Shown here piece by piece: positions 9,843-20,396 of a DNA stretch of 24,817 nt. The stretch comes from Heterotrichella gracilis (lineage: Eukaryota; Sar; Xanthophyceae; Tribonematales; Xanthonemataceae). Position 1 is the stretch's first letter. Each line of letters opens with the position of its first letter. Location: contig JAULBX010028980.1 of assembly GCA_032358255.1 (NCBI GenBank), forward strand, positions 1 to 24,817, read 5' to 3'. A program made the translations under genes and the position numbers. Under the pieces are notes generated by a model that did not search any database, was not told the DNA's origin, and worked only from the letters and a program-made list of their open reading frames with translations.

Positions 9843-12800
9843 CTAGTCTCCACCCCCGACCTTTCCCCCCATGTGCTCCTTCAGCCACGCCGCCACGTTC
9901 ACCCACTGCTCAAACTCCGTGCGCGGCCGGTCCAGTGCATGCGTGTCCTCAGGGAACACAAATACACGCACGGGGGGGCCGTCCTCGCCCCTGGCCCTCA
10001 GCGCCGCCACATAGCGCTTGGCATCGCCCATGGGCACGCGCTGGTCCTTTGCCCCCAGCATGAACAGCATGGGTGCGGCCACGCGGCGCATATGGGCAAT
10101 AGGTGACACCTTGAAGAAGCGCGACAGGTCCTCCGGGGTGGGGGTGGGGGACAGGCGGCGCTTGGCCTCCTGCGGTGGGGGGGGCGCGGGAGGGTGGCTG
10201 GGGGAAGAGGGGGGCTGACTACCGGGCACAGGCTGGAGTTTGACCTACAAATAGTGTATCTGCATGGTGGGTGGCATGAAATGTAATTGCCCATTTTTAC
10301 ACCATTGCCTGCCTCACCCCACCCCGCACCTGTGCACGCCACGCATCCACAACCACCCACCCCCACCTTTTACAACCCCCACCGCACCCACCTTTGTGCC
10401 CCACGCCTCCACGTAGCACCAGTCCGGTATGTCGCTTGTGTGCACCATGAGCGACAGGTCGCACACAGGGTTGCGCAGCACTGCGGCGCGGAAACGGGAG
10501 GGGTGCTGGCCCATGAGGTGGCCCGCAAGGAAGCCGTCGTGCGAGCCGCCAATCACCGCCACGTTGTCGCTGTCCACGTATCCTGGGTAGAGGGTAGCAA
10601 AAAGGGTGAACGGAAATATTATAAATCTTAATCAGTCAAGTAAAATCCCAGTCCCAATCTTAATCCCAATCCCTCCCCCAACACCCACCCCCACCTGCTT
10701 CCACCGCCGCCTCCAGCGCAGCCATGCAGTCCGCCACATCATTGCCCCCTATGGCCCCGGGCAGGCTCTGCACACTCGCCTCGCCATACCCCAGGGAGCC
10801 GCGGAAATTCACCAGCAGAACAGCGTAGCCTGCAGGGGCGGGTACAGCCAATGAGCAGAAAACTGGGGAATCAGAACAGAGCAGGGGGTGGAAGAAGAGG
10901 GAAATGTAAAGGCAACCACTGCCTTCGTGTAAATGGTGATCGTGTTGTACAGTTGTACAACATCTGGGTGAGGTACATCACAGGTTCATGCACATGCTTT
11001 GGGCATGCTCACCCAGTGACGCCAGGTAGGAGATGGGCATGAAGAAGGAGGCTGTGTAGGCGGAGTGGGGACCGCCATGGGGCATGAGGATCCCCGGCAG
11101 TGCGCCGTCTGAATCCTTGGGGTGGACCACAATCACCTCAAAGGGGAGGTCAGGCGAGGTGGTGGGCTGAACCTAAGCAGCGAGGGGGGCAGAGGTCTGT
11201 GACTTAGTTTCATGAGTTCCGGCAGTAGAGCCAGATTGGCAGCTGCATCATGCACAGGCGGCGACATCCAGCCATGGCTTTGCAGGTCTTGCGCCACTGC
11301 TAAACTTTACATGACATGGCATGGCATGGCCTTCAACATGGGTAAACCCGCAACCAGGGTAACCATGTCATGGTCAGTGCAAACCCCATGGGCTACTGTA
11401 ATGGTCCTCCTAACTCTCATACAAAACAAGACAGCATGGCTGGTTTGGGGTTACCACGCCCCTGCAGCACCTGGTATCCCATGCTTTCCACCACTAATTT
11501 GCATCTGCCCATTGTAACGATAGATGTATATTACCCAATGCTTGTAGACCCAGACCATCCATTCCATGTTTAACAAGGGAGGCACCATGGCAGGCACCTG
11601 ACCATGGCATTCTAAGTTCAAACAAATTTAATCAAAATTTTTTTATTACAAATTGAATGAAAAAAAACGGAAAAGAGTAAATATTCAATTTCCTCACCTG
11701 CAGCACCTGGCAGCCTGTGTCCTCCAGCACGGCCTGCACCAGCTCTGACAGGGGGGGCTCGCCAGCAAAGGTGACCTCCTGCCAGCTGGCGCCAGTGGGC
11801 TCAGGCTGGCACACGTGCAGGCGGGAAGGGAGGTGGGGGGCGCTGCAGGAGGCAAGGGCAACACCTGTGGGAGTGGGGGGGTGTCAGTGTGTAACACATG
11901 CACAGTGCAGCCCCCTGTGCAGCCAGGCCAGCATCGCTGGGAATGCCTCGCCCAAACCTCAGGGACGCTTGGCCAAGCACCAGATTCCAGCTGGAGAGAG
12001 TCTGTGGAGTGGTAGGAACAATGAAGATCGCCATAGTTGATCATTCTGACATGATGCCAACAGTGGATCGGAAGGAGCGGCACACAACCATGCATCGAGG
12101 GCCATCTGAACTCCAAATATAGTGAAATGCAGGAATACACTGCCTTCTCGCATTGCACGCCGGGGCAGCAGCCTTCACCCCACCTCACCTCACCCTGCCC
12201 TCCACACCCACAACACACCAATGCATACACCCCCACCCCAAGCCCGCACATCCCACCACCCACCTCCTGCCAAGGCCATCAACGTCCACGACTCGGTGTC
12301 TGGTGTGATGCGTGTAACCTCCCCTGAGGTCATGTCCACCGCCACCACCGCCCCCGCGCTGCGCCACTGTGTGGTGAGCAGCAGGGTGAAGGGGTCCAGG
12401 AAGGGGTGGTCGAGCAGGGGGGTGGCATACAGGCCTGCGGGGGGTGGGGGGACAGTGTATACATATATTTATAGGAGCAGCAACAGCAGTAGTGGTGGTG
12501 GTGTACATGGTTTTGGTGGTGGTGATGAATCATGCTGAAGGGGGGCGAGAGCAAAGACTCCTGCGTAAGGTGGTGGGGTGGGGAGGGTATTGGGCACATG
12601 CCATGCCTGCAGATGACTGGGAGTAAACGAGCGCCGCCGTGGCTCAGCATGCACCAGGCAGGTGGGCAAACAAAGCAGATTATACCATGAGCAACCACTG
12701 CTGGCAAGTTGCCCTGGCCATGCCCCCTCGCACCCCTTGCCTGGGAACGCCTCTTGGCCCAGTGGCACCTCCACCAGCCCCACCACTGTGCGCACATTGG

Positions 12801-15800
12801 TGGCAGGCCCACTGGGGCCAAAACCGCTGATGAAGTCCTGGGCACAGCACACACATGCAGGCAGGTCAGGCAATGATACACGCCACAGCGTACCAGTAGA
12901 AGCAATTGTCACATCGGTGATGGTAAATCTGTAATGGTGATGTAACATCACCCTTATGAGTCTACCATCATTGACAGTGATCGGCATTGTAGGGCATGCA
13001 CAAAGCCCAACGCAGCGGGCAATCCCCTGTGTACCAGTGCTTTGCCATATGAACAGGGTGCACATACAACTCCTGGCCGCCGGGGCAGCCTATTGGTACC
13101 CTGCATTGTGGTGTCCCACCATCACGAGCATATTGGTTCCCCCTGGTTTACCTAAATTATTCAGCCCTGAGCCCTTGTGGTGGCATGCACCCCCCATCCC
13201 CCCGCCCGCCACCCCCCACCTGGCTCCACTCCAGCGCCCTGAGTTCCTGCGTTGCGTTGTGCACCCCCGACACCACCGCTGCGTCCAGGGACAGGAACAC
13301 AATGCAGGAGCCCTCGGGGGAGAAGCGGGGGGAGAAGGCGCTGCCGCCCAGAGGGGTCAGGGGCACTGCCTGGGCCACTGGCGCAGACTCTGCAGCAAGG
13401 GAAGAAATGTGGGGGGAGCGCATGGCCAGTGGTGCTTTGCATTTGAATGGCTTTGCGCTGGAATGGCATGGGGGTTTGCATGGAATGGCTTTGCATTGGA
13501 ATGGCATGATGATTTACTATGCACTTTCCCTGTTGGGCTCTATGTCAGGTAATATGCACAGGCCAATCTGTTGGCAAGCCATTTTGATCTGGATGCAGGA
13601 GGGTTAGCAGGACAATGGCACCTCTTTGTACCCAGATAGGCAGGCAAGGGCTGGCATCACAGCATTGGGAAGCACAAGGGAAAGCACAAGGAGAGGGAAC
13701 CTGTGAGGGAAGTTTGAGCAAACAGAAGGGAGGGACTCACCGTTCACTCTCTTTGGCAGCGGCAGCGCATACAGCGCACATGGGCGGTTGAAGCAGTACA
13801 CGATTCCCAGCCGCTGCACGATGGATGGGAAGTTGGGTGCCTGGTGGGCCCACGCCACACACACCACACCATCGCCTGCACATGGGGCGCGGTGGAGCAG
13901 GTCATGCATGCAGCGACACACGCATGCACGCAGGTGGGGGCATACGGCATGACAGGCAGGGGATCTTACGGCCATGTATGCTGCTGCCACATGCGACTAC
14001 AGGCATACACGGGTCGCCAGCCCCGCGGCCTCCACCAAGCACAGCTTTGCAAACAGTCCAAACAGTCACGCCAGCCTAGGCAGGAAATTCACCAGAACAA
14101 CCACAGGACTGCCTCGGATGCACATTACCTTAACTAATACAACGCCAGCGAAGCCTAGCAAGCCAGCAATGCACACACTTGACCAGTGCAACCTGAAGCC
14201 ACCCACTGCACACCTACTCATGCCCCAGTGCGAATCGATGCCACCCCCCACACCCCCCATACCCACCGTCAGGCGTCCACACCGGCTGCCCCACGCTGAC
14301 CCCCTCCGGCAGCCCCTCCACCCTCCGCACCCTCCACCCCTCCAGGTCAAGCACCACCAGGGTGGGTGGCCGCTTGCCAACGTTCAGCTCACCCCAGTCC
14401 TCCTCCCAGGGACCAACCCCCTTCCATCCCTTGGGGGCGGCACCAGGGGGGGCATCAGACCCGTCGGACCCAGGGGTGGGGGCTGGGGGCTTGCCCCACT
14501 CAGGTGTGGTGGTGGGTGCAGGTGCCTGCGAGGAGGGGGAAAGTTGATGTGGACGGAACATGCATCGCCCCCAGCACTACTATGCTGCGGTCCCTTTCAA
14601 TGTTCATCTCGCTGTCGTACTTGCTGTAATCGCCACACCAGGATACAATATATATACAACATTTAATCAACACCATTGATGATAATAAAATTGCATAGCC
14701 TACACATGCCTTTATCCCATATCATTTATCCCTGTCAAATACATCTTGTATTAATCTTGTGCGTCAATGTGCTGGAAATTAATATTCCGCAAATAATATT
14801 GGATACTACCCTTGCAGCAACAAGTACCCACCACCCGTCCTCCCCCCCTCACCTCCGCCACATACACCACCCTTGACTCGTCAGGGCTCCACGCCGCCCC
14901 GCTGCCAAACCAGCCATCGTTGTACACCGCGCCGTGCAGGGTGGCAGGCACGTGCAGCTCCTTGAGCAGCCGCGTGGCGCCCCACAGCTCAAGCACCACG
15001 GCGCCGGGGGTGGAGGGGTCGGGGGAGGGGGCGCTGCGCACCACCAGGGTCTTGGACCCTGCATGTCGCGCCACAATGGTTTGCTTCAAGTACTCGCCTT
15101 GAATGTACTGGCGATAAAAATATACATATACATATCAATATAGATGGATACAAATAAATGTGTTCAAAAATAGTCACTGCGAAGAACATGTACATACACC
15201 TGACTGAATGCACAGAAAAATAAAATACACGAGGACAATGCCATTCAAGTCTGGCTACATATTGAGCAATGCCAGTGACTAGGGTTTGCCAAGGTTTTTC
15301 CCCACCTGAAGGCGAGGGCGCCCACATGACCACATCCCTGAGCTCCACCGGCGCACTGCCCTGCACCACCCCACCCCCCGCACCCGCCAGGTGGAACCCT
15401 GTCAGGAAGCGGCGCTGGCTGTTGCCCGCAAGGTTGCGCTGACTGAACTGGACCTGCAATCACACCCGCCACACCAGGCAACGTTGGCAGCTGCGCATTG
15501 ACCCAATGCGCCACAGGATGGGTGCTTTAAGGGTGTATTGCAGTGGCTTTGCAATACCGATGCGGGTTATGTCAGTGAAGGCAGCGAGCGAGCTGGGCTG
15601 CACTACAGGCCCTTGGGGTGTTGCTTGGATACATTTATTCTAAACATAAGACATGAACCCTGTCAATGGCTCAAGCGTAAAATCTAGATCCTATTTGAAC
15701 GGTCACTACACAAGCCTCGCCCTTTATGCCCCGCCCCACGCACCATTGCCTTGACGCCATCCTCTGTGGGGTGGAGCCACGCCTTGCTGGCAGTGGCTAT

Positions 15801-16279
15801 CTCAGTCAGCGCCTCAAGCAGCTGAGACTCCTCCACCACCTGTGCAGGCACCTCTGCCGCCTTGTCACCCGGCATCGCACTGGCGCGCTGACTGGCTGAA
15901 ATAGACCACCTGCAGGGAAGGGGTGGGGTATGCATGCATATGTTGCAGGCTTAAAAGTCTAGCGAGGTTGGCAGGTAGGTACTGCGCAGAGTATCGATAC
16001 CAAGGAATGCGGTTGCAGCAACCAAGACCAGGTGCTGCAGGCTCTTTGTGGTGGTGGGTGATACCTCTGGTTGCGCAAGTGTATTTCAAGATGCCTTGCA
16101 GGGCCACCACGTGCCCGGTAGTGAGAATATGCTGAGCTATCGCCTGGGTTACGGGCGCTGTTGGCGAAGCAACGGGACGATTGCGACAGTCCACGGGTGT
16201 TCGTTGGCTTGAGGGGCACTGCACGGGTAACCAAGCAAGTGATGGCTTTCCTTGGGCACATGGACATCAGGACATACAT
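9843..16279 (-). CDS. AARE: Acylamino-acid-releasing enzyme (acylpeptide hydrolase, peptidase S9), 14 exons
   Basis: This serine peptidase removes N-acylated residues from peptides. Exons on the minus strand: 16279-16065, 15909-15744, 15453-15306, 15097-14853, 14525-14267, 13875-13741, 13389-13220, 12837-12741, 12434-12264, 11864-11698, 11172-11013, 10829-10695, 10582-10392, 10244-9843. The joined frame encodes 886 aa, or 803 aa if translation starts at the internal ATG (15875-15873); plant AARE is about 764. The N-terminal half is the beta-propeller, with plant-like blocks such as YNDGWF, WEEDWGE, VGKRPPTL and FNRPCALYA. The C-terminal half is the alpha/beta hydrolase: HGGPHS (oxyanion loop, about residue 623), NFRGSLGYGE, GGSHDGF (Ser703), LGAKDQRVP (Asp820) and PEDTHALDRP (His855), so the Ser-Asp-His triad is present. 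Oddities: GGSHDGF replaces the usual GGSHGGF; intron 8 (12740-12435) has a GC donor; a Pro/Ser-rich insert follows residue 758. Exon 1 reads like an organelle presequence (many R, S and T, few acidic residues) in a weak start context. Exons 2-14 are secure; exon 1 is inferred. Confidence 0.93.
11650..11691. repeat. 9-bp inverted repeat beside the donor of AARE intron 10
   Basis: AAATTGAAT (11650-11658) and its exact complement (11683-11691) enclose 24 A-rich bases. The right arm ends six bases from the splice donor GT at 11697-11696 (minus strand), so a hairpin could form next to the 5' splice site. The block is strongly A+T-rich inside a GC-rich gene. Confidence 0.55.
13433..13508. repeat. 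Imperfect tandem repeats in AARE intron 6
   Basis: Several degenerate copies of a TTTGCAxTGGAATGGC-like word follow one another, with TTTGCA, GAATGG and GGCATG recurring. It lies in the intron between AARE exons 6 and 7 and looks like a minisatellite without coding meaning. Confidence 0.5.
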
Positions 16280-17007
16280 GAAGCGATCGTGAGTCGCAAT
16301 GAAACTCGATATGGTAGTGCAGTATCACGGTGATATATACGGTCCGCTAACGAATATCCCGTCCAACACAGCTTTGCAAACCGTTGAGTGGTGGGTTCGC
16401 ACCGTTCCTGTTGATATTCGCCTATTGCTGCTTTTGGCCCAAAGTTTGGGCGCACTACCGAAAGAGAGTTGCGCACGAATAGAAAGCAGTCACGAGGCAA
16501 CGTGGGCACAAGTTATCGGGAAACTCGGGACGCATGAAGCCTGCATTGTCGTCTTGGGTGCAGTGCCGCTTCTTCGGTACCGGTGCTGGTGTGACTTTTG
16601 GCGCCAAGTGGCAAATCAGTAGGTTTCGTAGTAAATATACAAGTAAACGCAGGCCCACGCCACCTAGAATTAAACCTCGTTGTCCCTAGCGACCAGCGAC
16701 GGTGTGTGATAGGCTGACTTTGAACTGTCAGTGGGTATTGAACGCTGCCTAACGCTGCAGGTTGTTGTGGGCATGTCTTGAAGTCTCAGGCCGAGTCGGG
16801 ACTGTCCATCGACAACCTTTAGGCAACCAAGGAAACGGTTTGATACCATGTTTTTGTTACGTTCTTAAAGGCTCGCTGAGCTGACTAATTTCGCAAGGTT
16901 AATTTCAATGCGGCACCACTTGTTGGGCCCCTTGAAAAGCTGATCTTGTCCGACCGAGGTGGTATACGTAACACTTGAAACTCGGCAACTGGACCCAATC
17001 GCTAACC
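16280..17007. promoter_or_regulatory. Bidirectional promoter region between AARE and the HLB1-like gene
   Basis: The two genes diverge from this 728-bp interval (903 bp or more if AARE starts at its internal ATG). No intact gene was recognised in it; a 107-codon plus-strand frame at 16299-16622 has no recognisable motif and no splice partner. A CCAAT pentamer occurs at 16995-16999, just ahead of the HLB1-like start codon. No clear TATA box was found. Shared regulation is possible from the layout but cannot be shown here. Confidence 0.45.
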
Positions 17008-17422
17008 ATGGACGGCATTGAAGTGAGTTGAACTGGCACCCCATATGCATGCATATGCACTGTCTTCTCAACAACGAGCTGGATCACAACACACACGGAC
17101 TACAGCACTTATGGCAGCACGGTTCACAGTCAGCTTATTTTGCAGGGTGGGCAACTGCTGCTGCCCTCTGGGTATGATGAGCTTCACCGAGCAGCAGCGA
17201 CACTGTCAGGGGGAGCGGTGCGTGGACCTGCCTGCCCCATACAAGCTGCAAGTTTCTGCCACCCATGAACATGCAGGCACTTCCGCTTTGCAAGGATGGT
17301 CATGCCACCAGGGCTTGAAGGCCCTTGCCTGTGCCAATCCCGTGTTCAACACTGCTCCCCACACACCAACCCTGCAGGCCCATCCCTGCTCGTGCAGTAC
17401 AGTAGGCACTCCCCTGGTGCAA

Positions 17423-17454
<32 letters not shown>

Positions 17455-19617
17455 TGTGTGTCCCACTCCCCGCACACCCACTCTCCCCACCCCCGGTCCA
17501 CACATCCTCACCAACTCCCACCCCGCCCTCCTCCACCCTCCACCCACGCACCCCCCTTGCAGGACGGCCCCTCCTCCCTGCTGCCCCTGGTCACCACCAA
17601 GGACCCCGACAGCGCCATACGCGAGCTGCTCAAGGCGGCTGACCGCTGCATCAAGGCGGTGCACAGACAGCCGCAGGATTTTGAGGCGCACTACAACCAC
17701 GGGCTGGTCATGCAGGAGCTGGCGTCGTTCTCGCAGGAGCGGCCCCGGGAGCAGCTCACACTCCTGACGCAGGTGAGGAGTGGGGGGTTGCAAGGCACGC
17801 ATGCACGAGGGGTTGCGCTGTGCCTCCGGCACCAGTGTTGTGTAGGTGGGGCGGCAGTCATACCCCAAATGTCGGATACATGCCACTCCAATCATGGTGC
17901 ATTTGCCCACATGCCATTCGCCCCACACCCCAACCCTTTCCGCCTCCATCCACATTCCCCACCCTTCCACCACCAGGCGTGCGACAGCTACAAGACAGCG
18001 TGCTCCCTGCGCGGCGACGCCCACGCCGCACTGTACAACTGGGGCGTTGCGCTGAGCGACATGGCGCGCCTGCTCAAGGCCTCAGGCTCAGAGGAGCAGT
18101 ACAAGTGCCTGGTGCTGGCAGCGGAGAAATACGCGCAATCGCTCAAGTGGAACCCGTACAACCCACAGGTAACAACCACCCAAAGCTAGTGCCGCTGCAT
18201 GGCTAGGCACCGCCCATGGGCATCCTTGTGGCAAATTCAGATGCGCCATGCATTGGTAGTGAGGGTTATCTGCAGATGTATACACAAGATCGTGGGTTCC
18301 CCTTCATGCTATTGCCGTCACATTTGCTTTCAGCGGATGTGCATGGGAGCTCGGTCAATCAGCAGCTGTGCCTTGTAAATGGCATCTCCCCCCCCTTATG
18401 TGCAGGCGCTGAACAACTGGGGTCTGGTGCTGCAAGAGCTGTCCGCCATGCGCCCAGCCGCTGAGCGCCCCTCCTTCCTGCGCCACTGCACCGCCAAGTT
18501 CAGGCGCGCCATCCAGCTGCGGCCAGAGTTTGAGCGCGCCTGCTACAACCTGGGCACGGTGCTGTACAGCTATGCACGCGCACTGCAGGAGGAGCACGGG
18601 GCTAGCGGGGCCAGCCAGGTAGGGGTGCCGACCACGCCATGCGGGTACAGGTGCATCATGGACCATGATTCATGGTGCATGCCTCCCTCCTGTGCTGACG
18701 TCGTGCATGAGTGCGCAGTGCTGCCACCATGCAGGCTCCATGGGCAAGCCTTGCATTGCACATCATCTGCATGCTTTGCATGTGGGCAGTGGCCACCAAT
18801 GCTCTTCCATGGTTCCATGGGGTGCACCTGTGATCAAGGCGCTGTTGCGCATCTGGGTAGATGATGCCAGGCTCCATTCCAATGGGTGCAGTGCCCACAG
18901 CAACATCGCACATGCACTCACATCATTGGCTGCATACCCGGCACCTTGCGCCAATCCTGTTTGATGTGTATGTTGACAGGCCTCGCCCATGTGGTGGTGC
19001 AGGCCAACGGCGGCCAGTTTTCGCCCAAGTCGGTGCTTGCGCTGGCGGGCATGTACATCGCGCTTGCGTACGCCATCAACCCGCGGCGGGACGTGTACAG
19101 CGGGTCGCTGGACGCCGTGCGCCGCCTGCTGCCTGTGCCGCACCTCAAGGCCGGCTACCTGTTGGCCGTCAAGCCGTTCACGCTGGACACGGTAGACGAG
19201 CAGTGGCAGCGCTACTACTTCACGCTCGACGACGAGCGGTTCCAGCTGCAGCTGGCGCCAGGGGTGCCAAACCCAGACATCGCCAACGGCGCGGCGGCAG
19301 CGGGCGGGGCGGGAGGGGATGGTGATGAGCTGGCGGGGAGCGCCCCAGGCACATCCGGGGATTTGTCCATGTACTCCATCCCCACGTCGCAGCTGTGGGA
19401 CGCCAAGCTGTGCAACGACCCTACGCTGCCCAAGGGCCACGCGCTGTGGGTGAGCTCGCAGCAGCGGCCCATGGGGCTGTACCTGGTGGCAGACAGCCAC
19501 AGCGATGCGGAGGCCTGGGTGGACGCCATGTTCCTCCTCGCCTACCTGTACGCGCAGCGCAAGCTGCCCAACCTGCGCACCGCGCTGCAGCCCAGCCCCG
19601 CACAGGGGCAGGAGTGA
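17008..19617 (+). CDS. HLB1: HLB1-like protein: TPR repeats plus C-terminal PH-like domain (6 exons, 438 aa)
   Basis: Exons: 17008-17022, 17146-17217, 17563-17772, 17977-18168, 18406-18618 and 19003-19617. Every intron is GT-AG and lies between codons (phase 0). Exon 1 encodes only MDGIE; its ATG has A at -3 and G at +4. TPR-like helices are seen as FEAHYNHGLVMQEL, AALYNWGVALSDMA, ALNNWGLVLQELSAM and ACYNLGTVLYSYA (residues about 30-260). The C-terminal part (about 285-430), from HLKAGYLLAV and RYYFTLDDERFQLQL to GLYLVADSHSDAEAWVDAM, has the order of a PH fold, including the Trp of its last helix. The sequence follows Arabidopsis HLB1 (At5g41950) closely in layout and motifs. Arabidopsis HLB1 is reported at the trans-Golgi/early endosome, linking traffic to actin; that role here is inferred. 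A Gly/Ala-rich loop lies inside the PH-like part. The family name is well supported; exons 1 and 2 rest on splice phase alone. Confidence 0.85.
17424..17453. repeat. Hexanucleotide microsatellite (CCTGTG)x5 in intron 2 of the HLB1-like gene
   Basis: Five exact copies of CCTGTG are followed by a partial CTGTGTG. Because the unit is six bases, length changes would not shift any frame, but it is in an intron. Confidence 0.85.
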
Positions 19618-19865
19618 CTGCCAGGAGCCGGGGCCTGCACATGGTCTGGAGGGATACCGCCGTCTGCAGCATTGTGTGTGGCACAAACAGGCAGCTGCAG
19701 GGCCGATGCACACGGCGGGGTGTATTATTGATTGAACGCACTGATGGATATGGGCAACAGAGCCCGTAATAGGCAGCCTGTGGTGAAGCGCATGCACTGT
19801 GCGGTTACTGCCAGGTGTCGACCACATGCACGGTATCTAGGTTAACAGCCCATTTTCTCTACCTC

Positions 19866-19902
19866 TGTAACAGCCTCCCCTTTTCACTGTCTTTAACTGT
19901 AA
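19866..19902 (+). terminator. Polyadenylation signals of the HLB1-like gene
   Basis: TGTAA occurs at 19866-19870 and again at 19898-19902, about 250-285 bases behind the stop codon. In chlorophytes this pentamer normally sits 10-20 bases before the cleavage site, so transcripts probably end near 19880 or 19915. Confidence 0.55.
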
Positions 19903-20105
19903 AAATGCCCAGACATCCTCCTTGGAGTTAGGTGGATGCCGGCCACGGATGGCCTAGTGACTTGCCCAGTGCCGGTGCATTGGATACATGAATGCTCCCA
20001 TTCATTTCCAGTGCTGTACCTGGCACACTCTTCTACAGAAGTAGTTCCTGCCAGTACAAACCAACCGCAAGATTGTCATCTTGGAGCAGGCCCAACCCAT
20101 TGGGG

Positions 20106-20127
20106 TTTAGGGTTTATAAACCCTAAA
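20106..20127. promoter_or_regulatory. 22-bp perfect palindrome made of two opposed telomere-type repeats (telo-box)
   Basis: TTTAGGG and CCCTAAA stand head-to-head around the centre TTTATAAA, giving a perfect 22-bp palindrome. AAACCCTA is the telo-box of plant promoters, and TTTAGGG is the telomere repeat of plants and of several green algae. It lies about 270 bases upstream of the OTU1 start codon, which suits a promoter element. A scar of telomere-repeat capture is the alternative. The remainder of 19903-20396 shows nothing else I can name. Confidence 0.6.
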
Positions 20128-20396
20128 GGGTCTTTGACCAGGCACTGGAGTTGCGCAAGTCGAAAACGCGTAAAGCATTGCAAATGGTGGAAGATATCTA
20201 GTGTTGATGATGCAAACATCCAGATAACAAGTGTTGAAAACTGCCGTCTTTTCACAACACTGTACTGGGCTCTGTTGCACACGTCGGCAGCTGCTTTTCA
20301 ACCTACCAGACGCTTCATACAGCTAGCTTCAAGCACTACTTTTGGGGAAAAACAAAAACCGGTGACACAGGCCTTGTAGGTTAACATTGATAAAGC

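Noticed and set aside
13433..13508. Tandem repeats considered as a CRISPR-like array
   Set aside because: Units are short, degenerate and without regular spacers, and they lie in an intron of a nuclear gene.
12122..13607. Several long plus-strand frames opposite AARE exons 6-9
   Set aside because: Antisense shadows of GC-rich exons and introns; the minus-strand frames match AARE throughout.
16299..16622. 107-codon plus-strand frame in the AARE/HLB1 interval
   Set aside because: No conserved motif, no matching splice partner and mixed composition; left as intergenic.
17045..17767. Long plus-strand frames over HLB1 introns 1-3 with CACAC/Pro-rich translation
   Set aside because: They read through a microsatellite and pyrimidine tracts of introns; the spliced frame gives the conserved protein.
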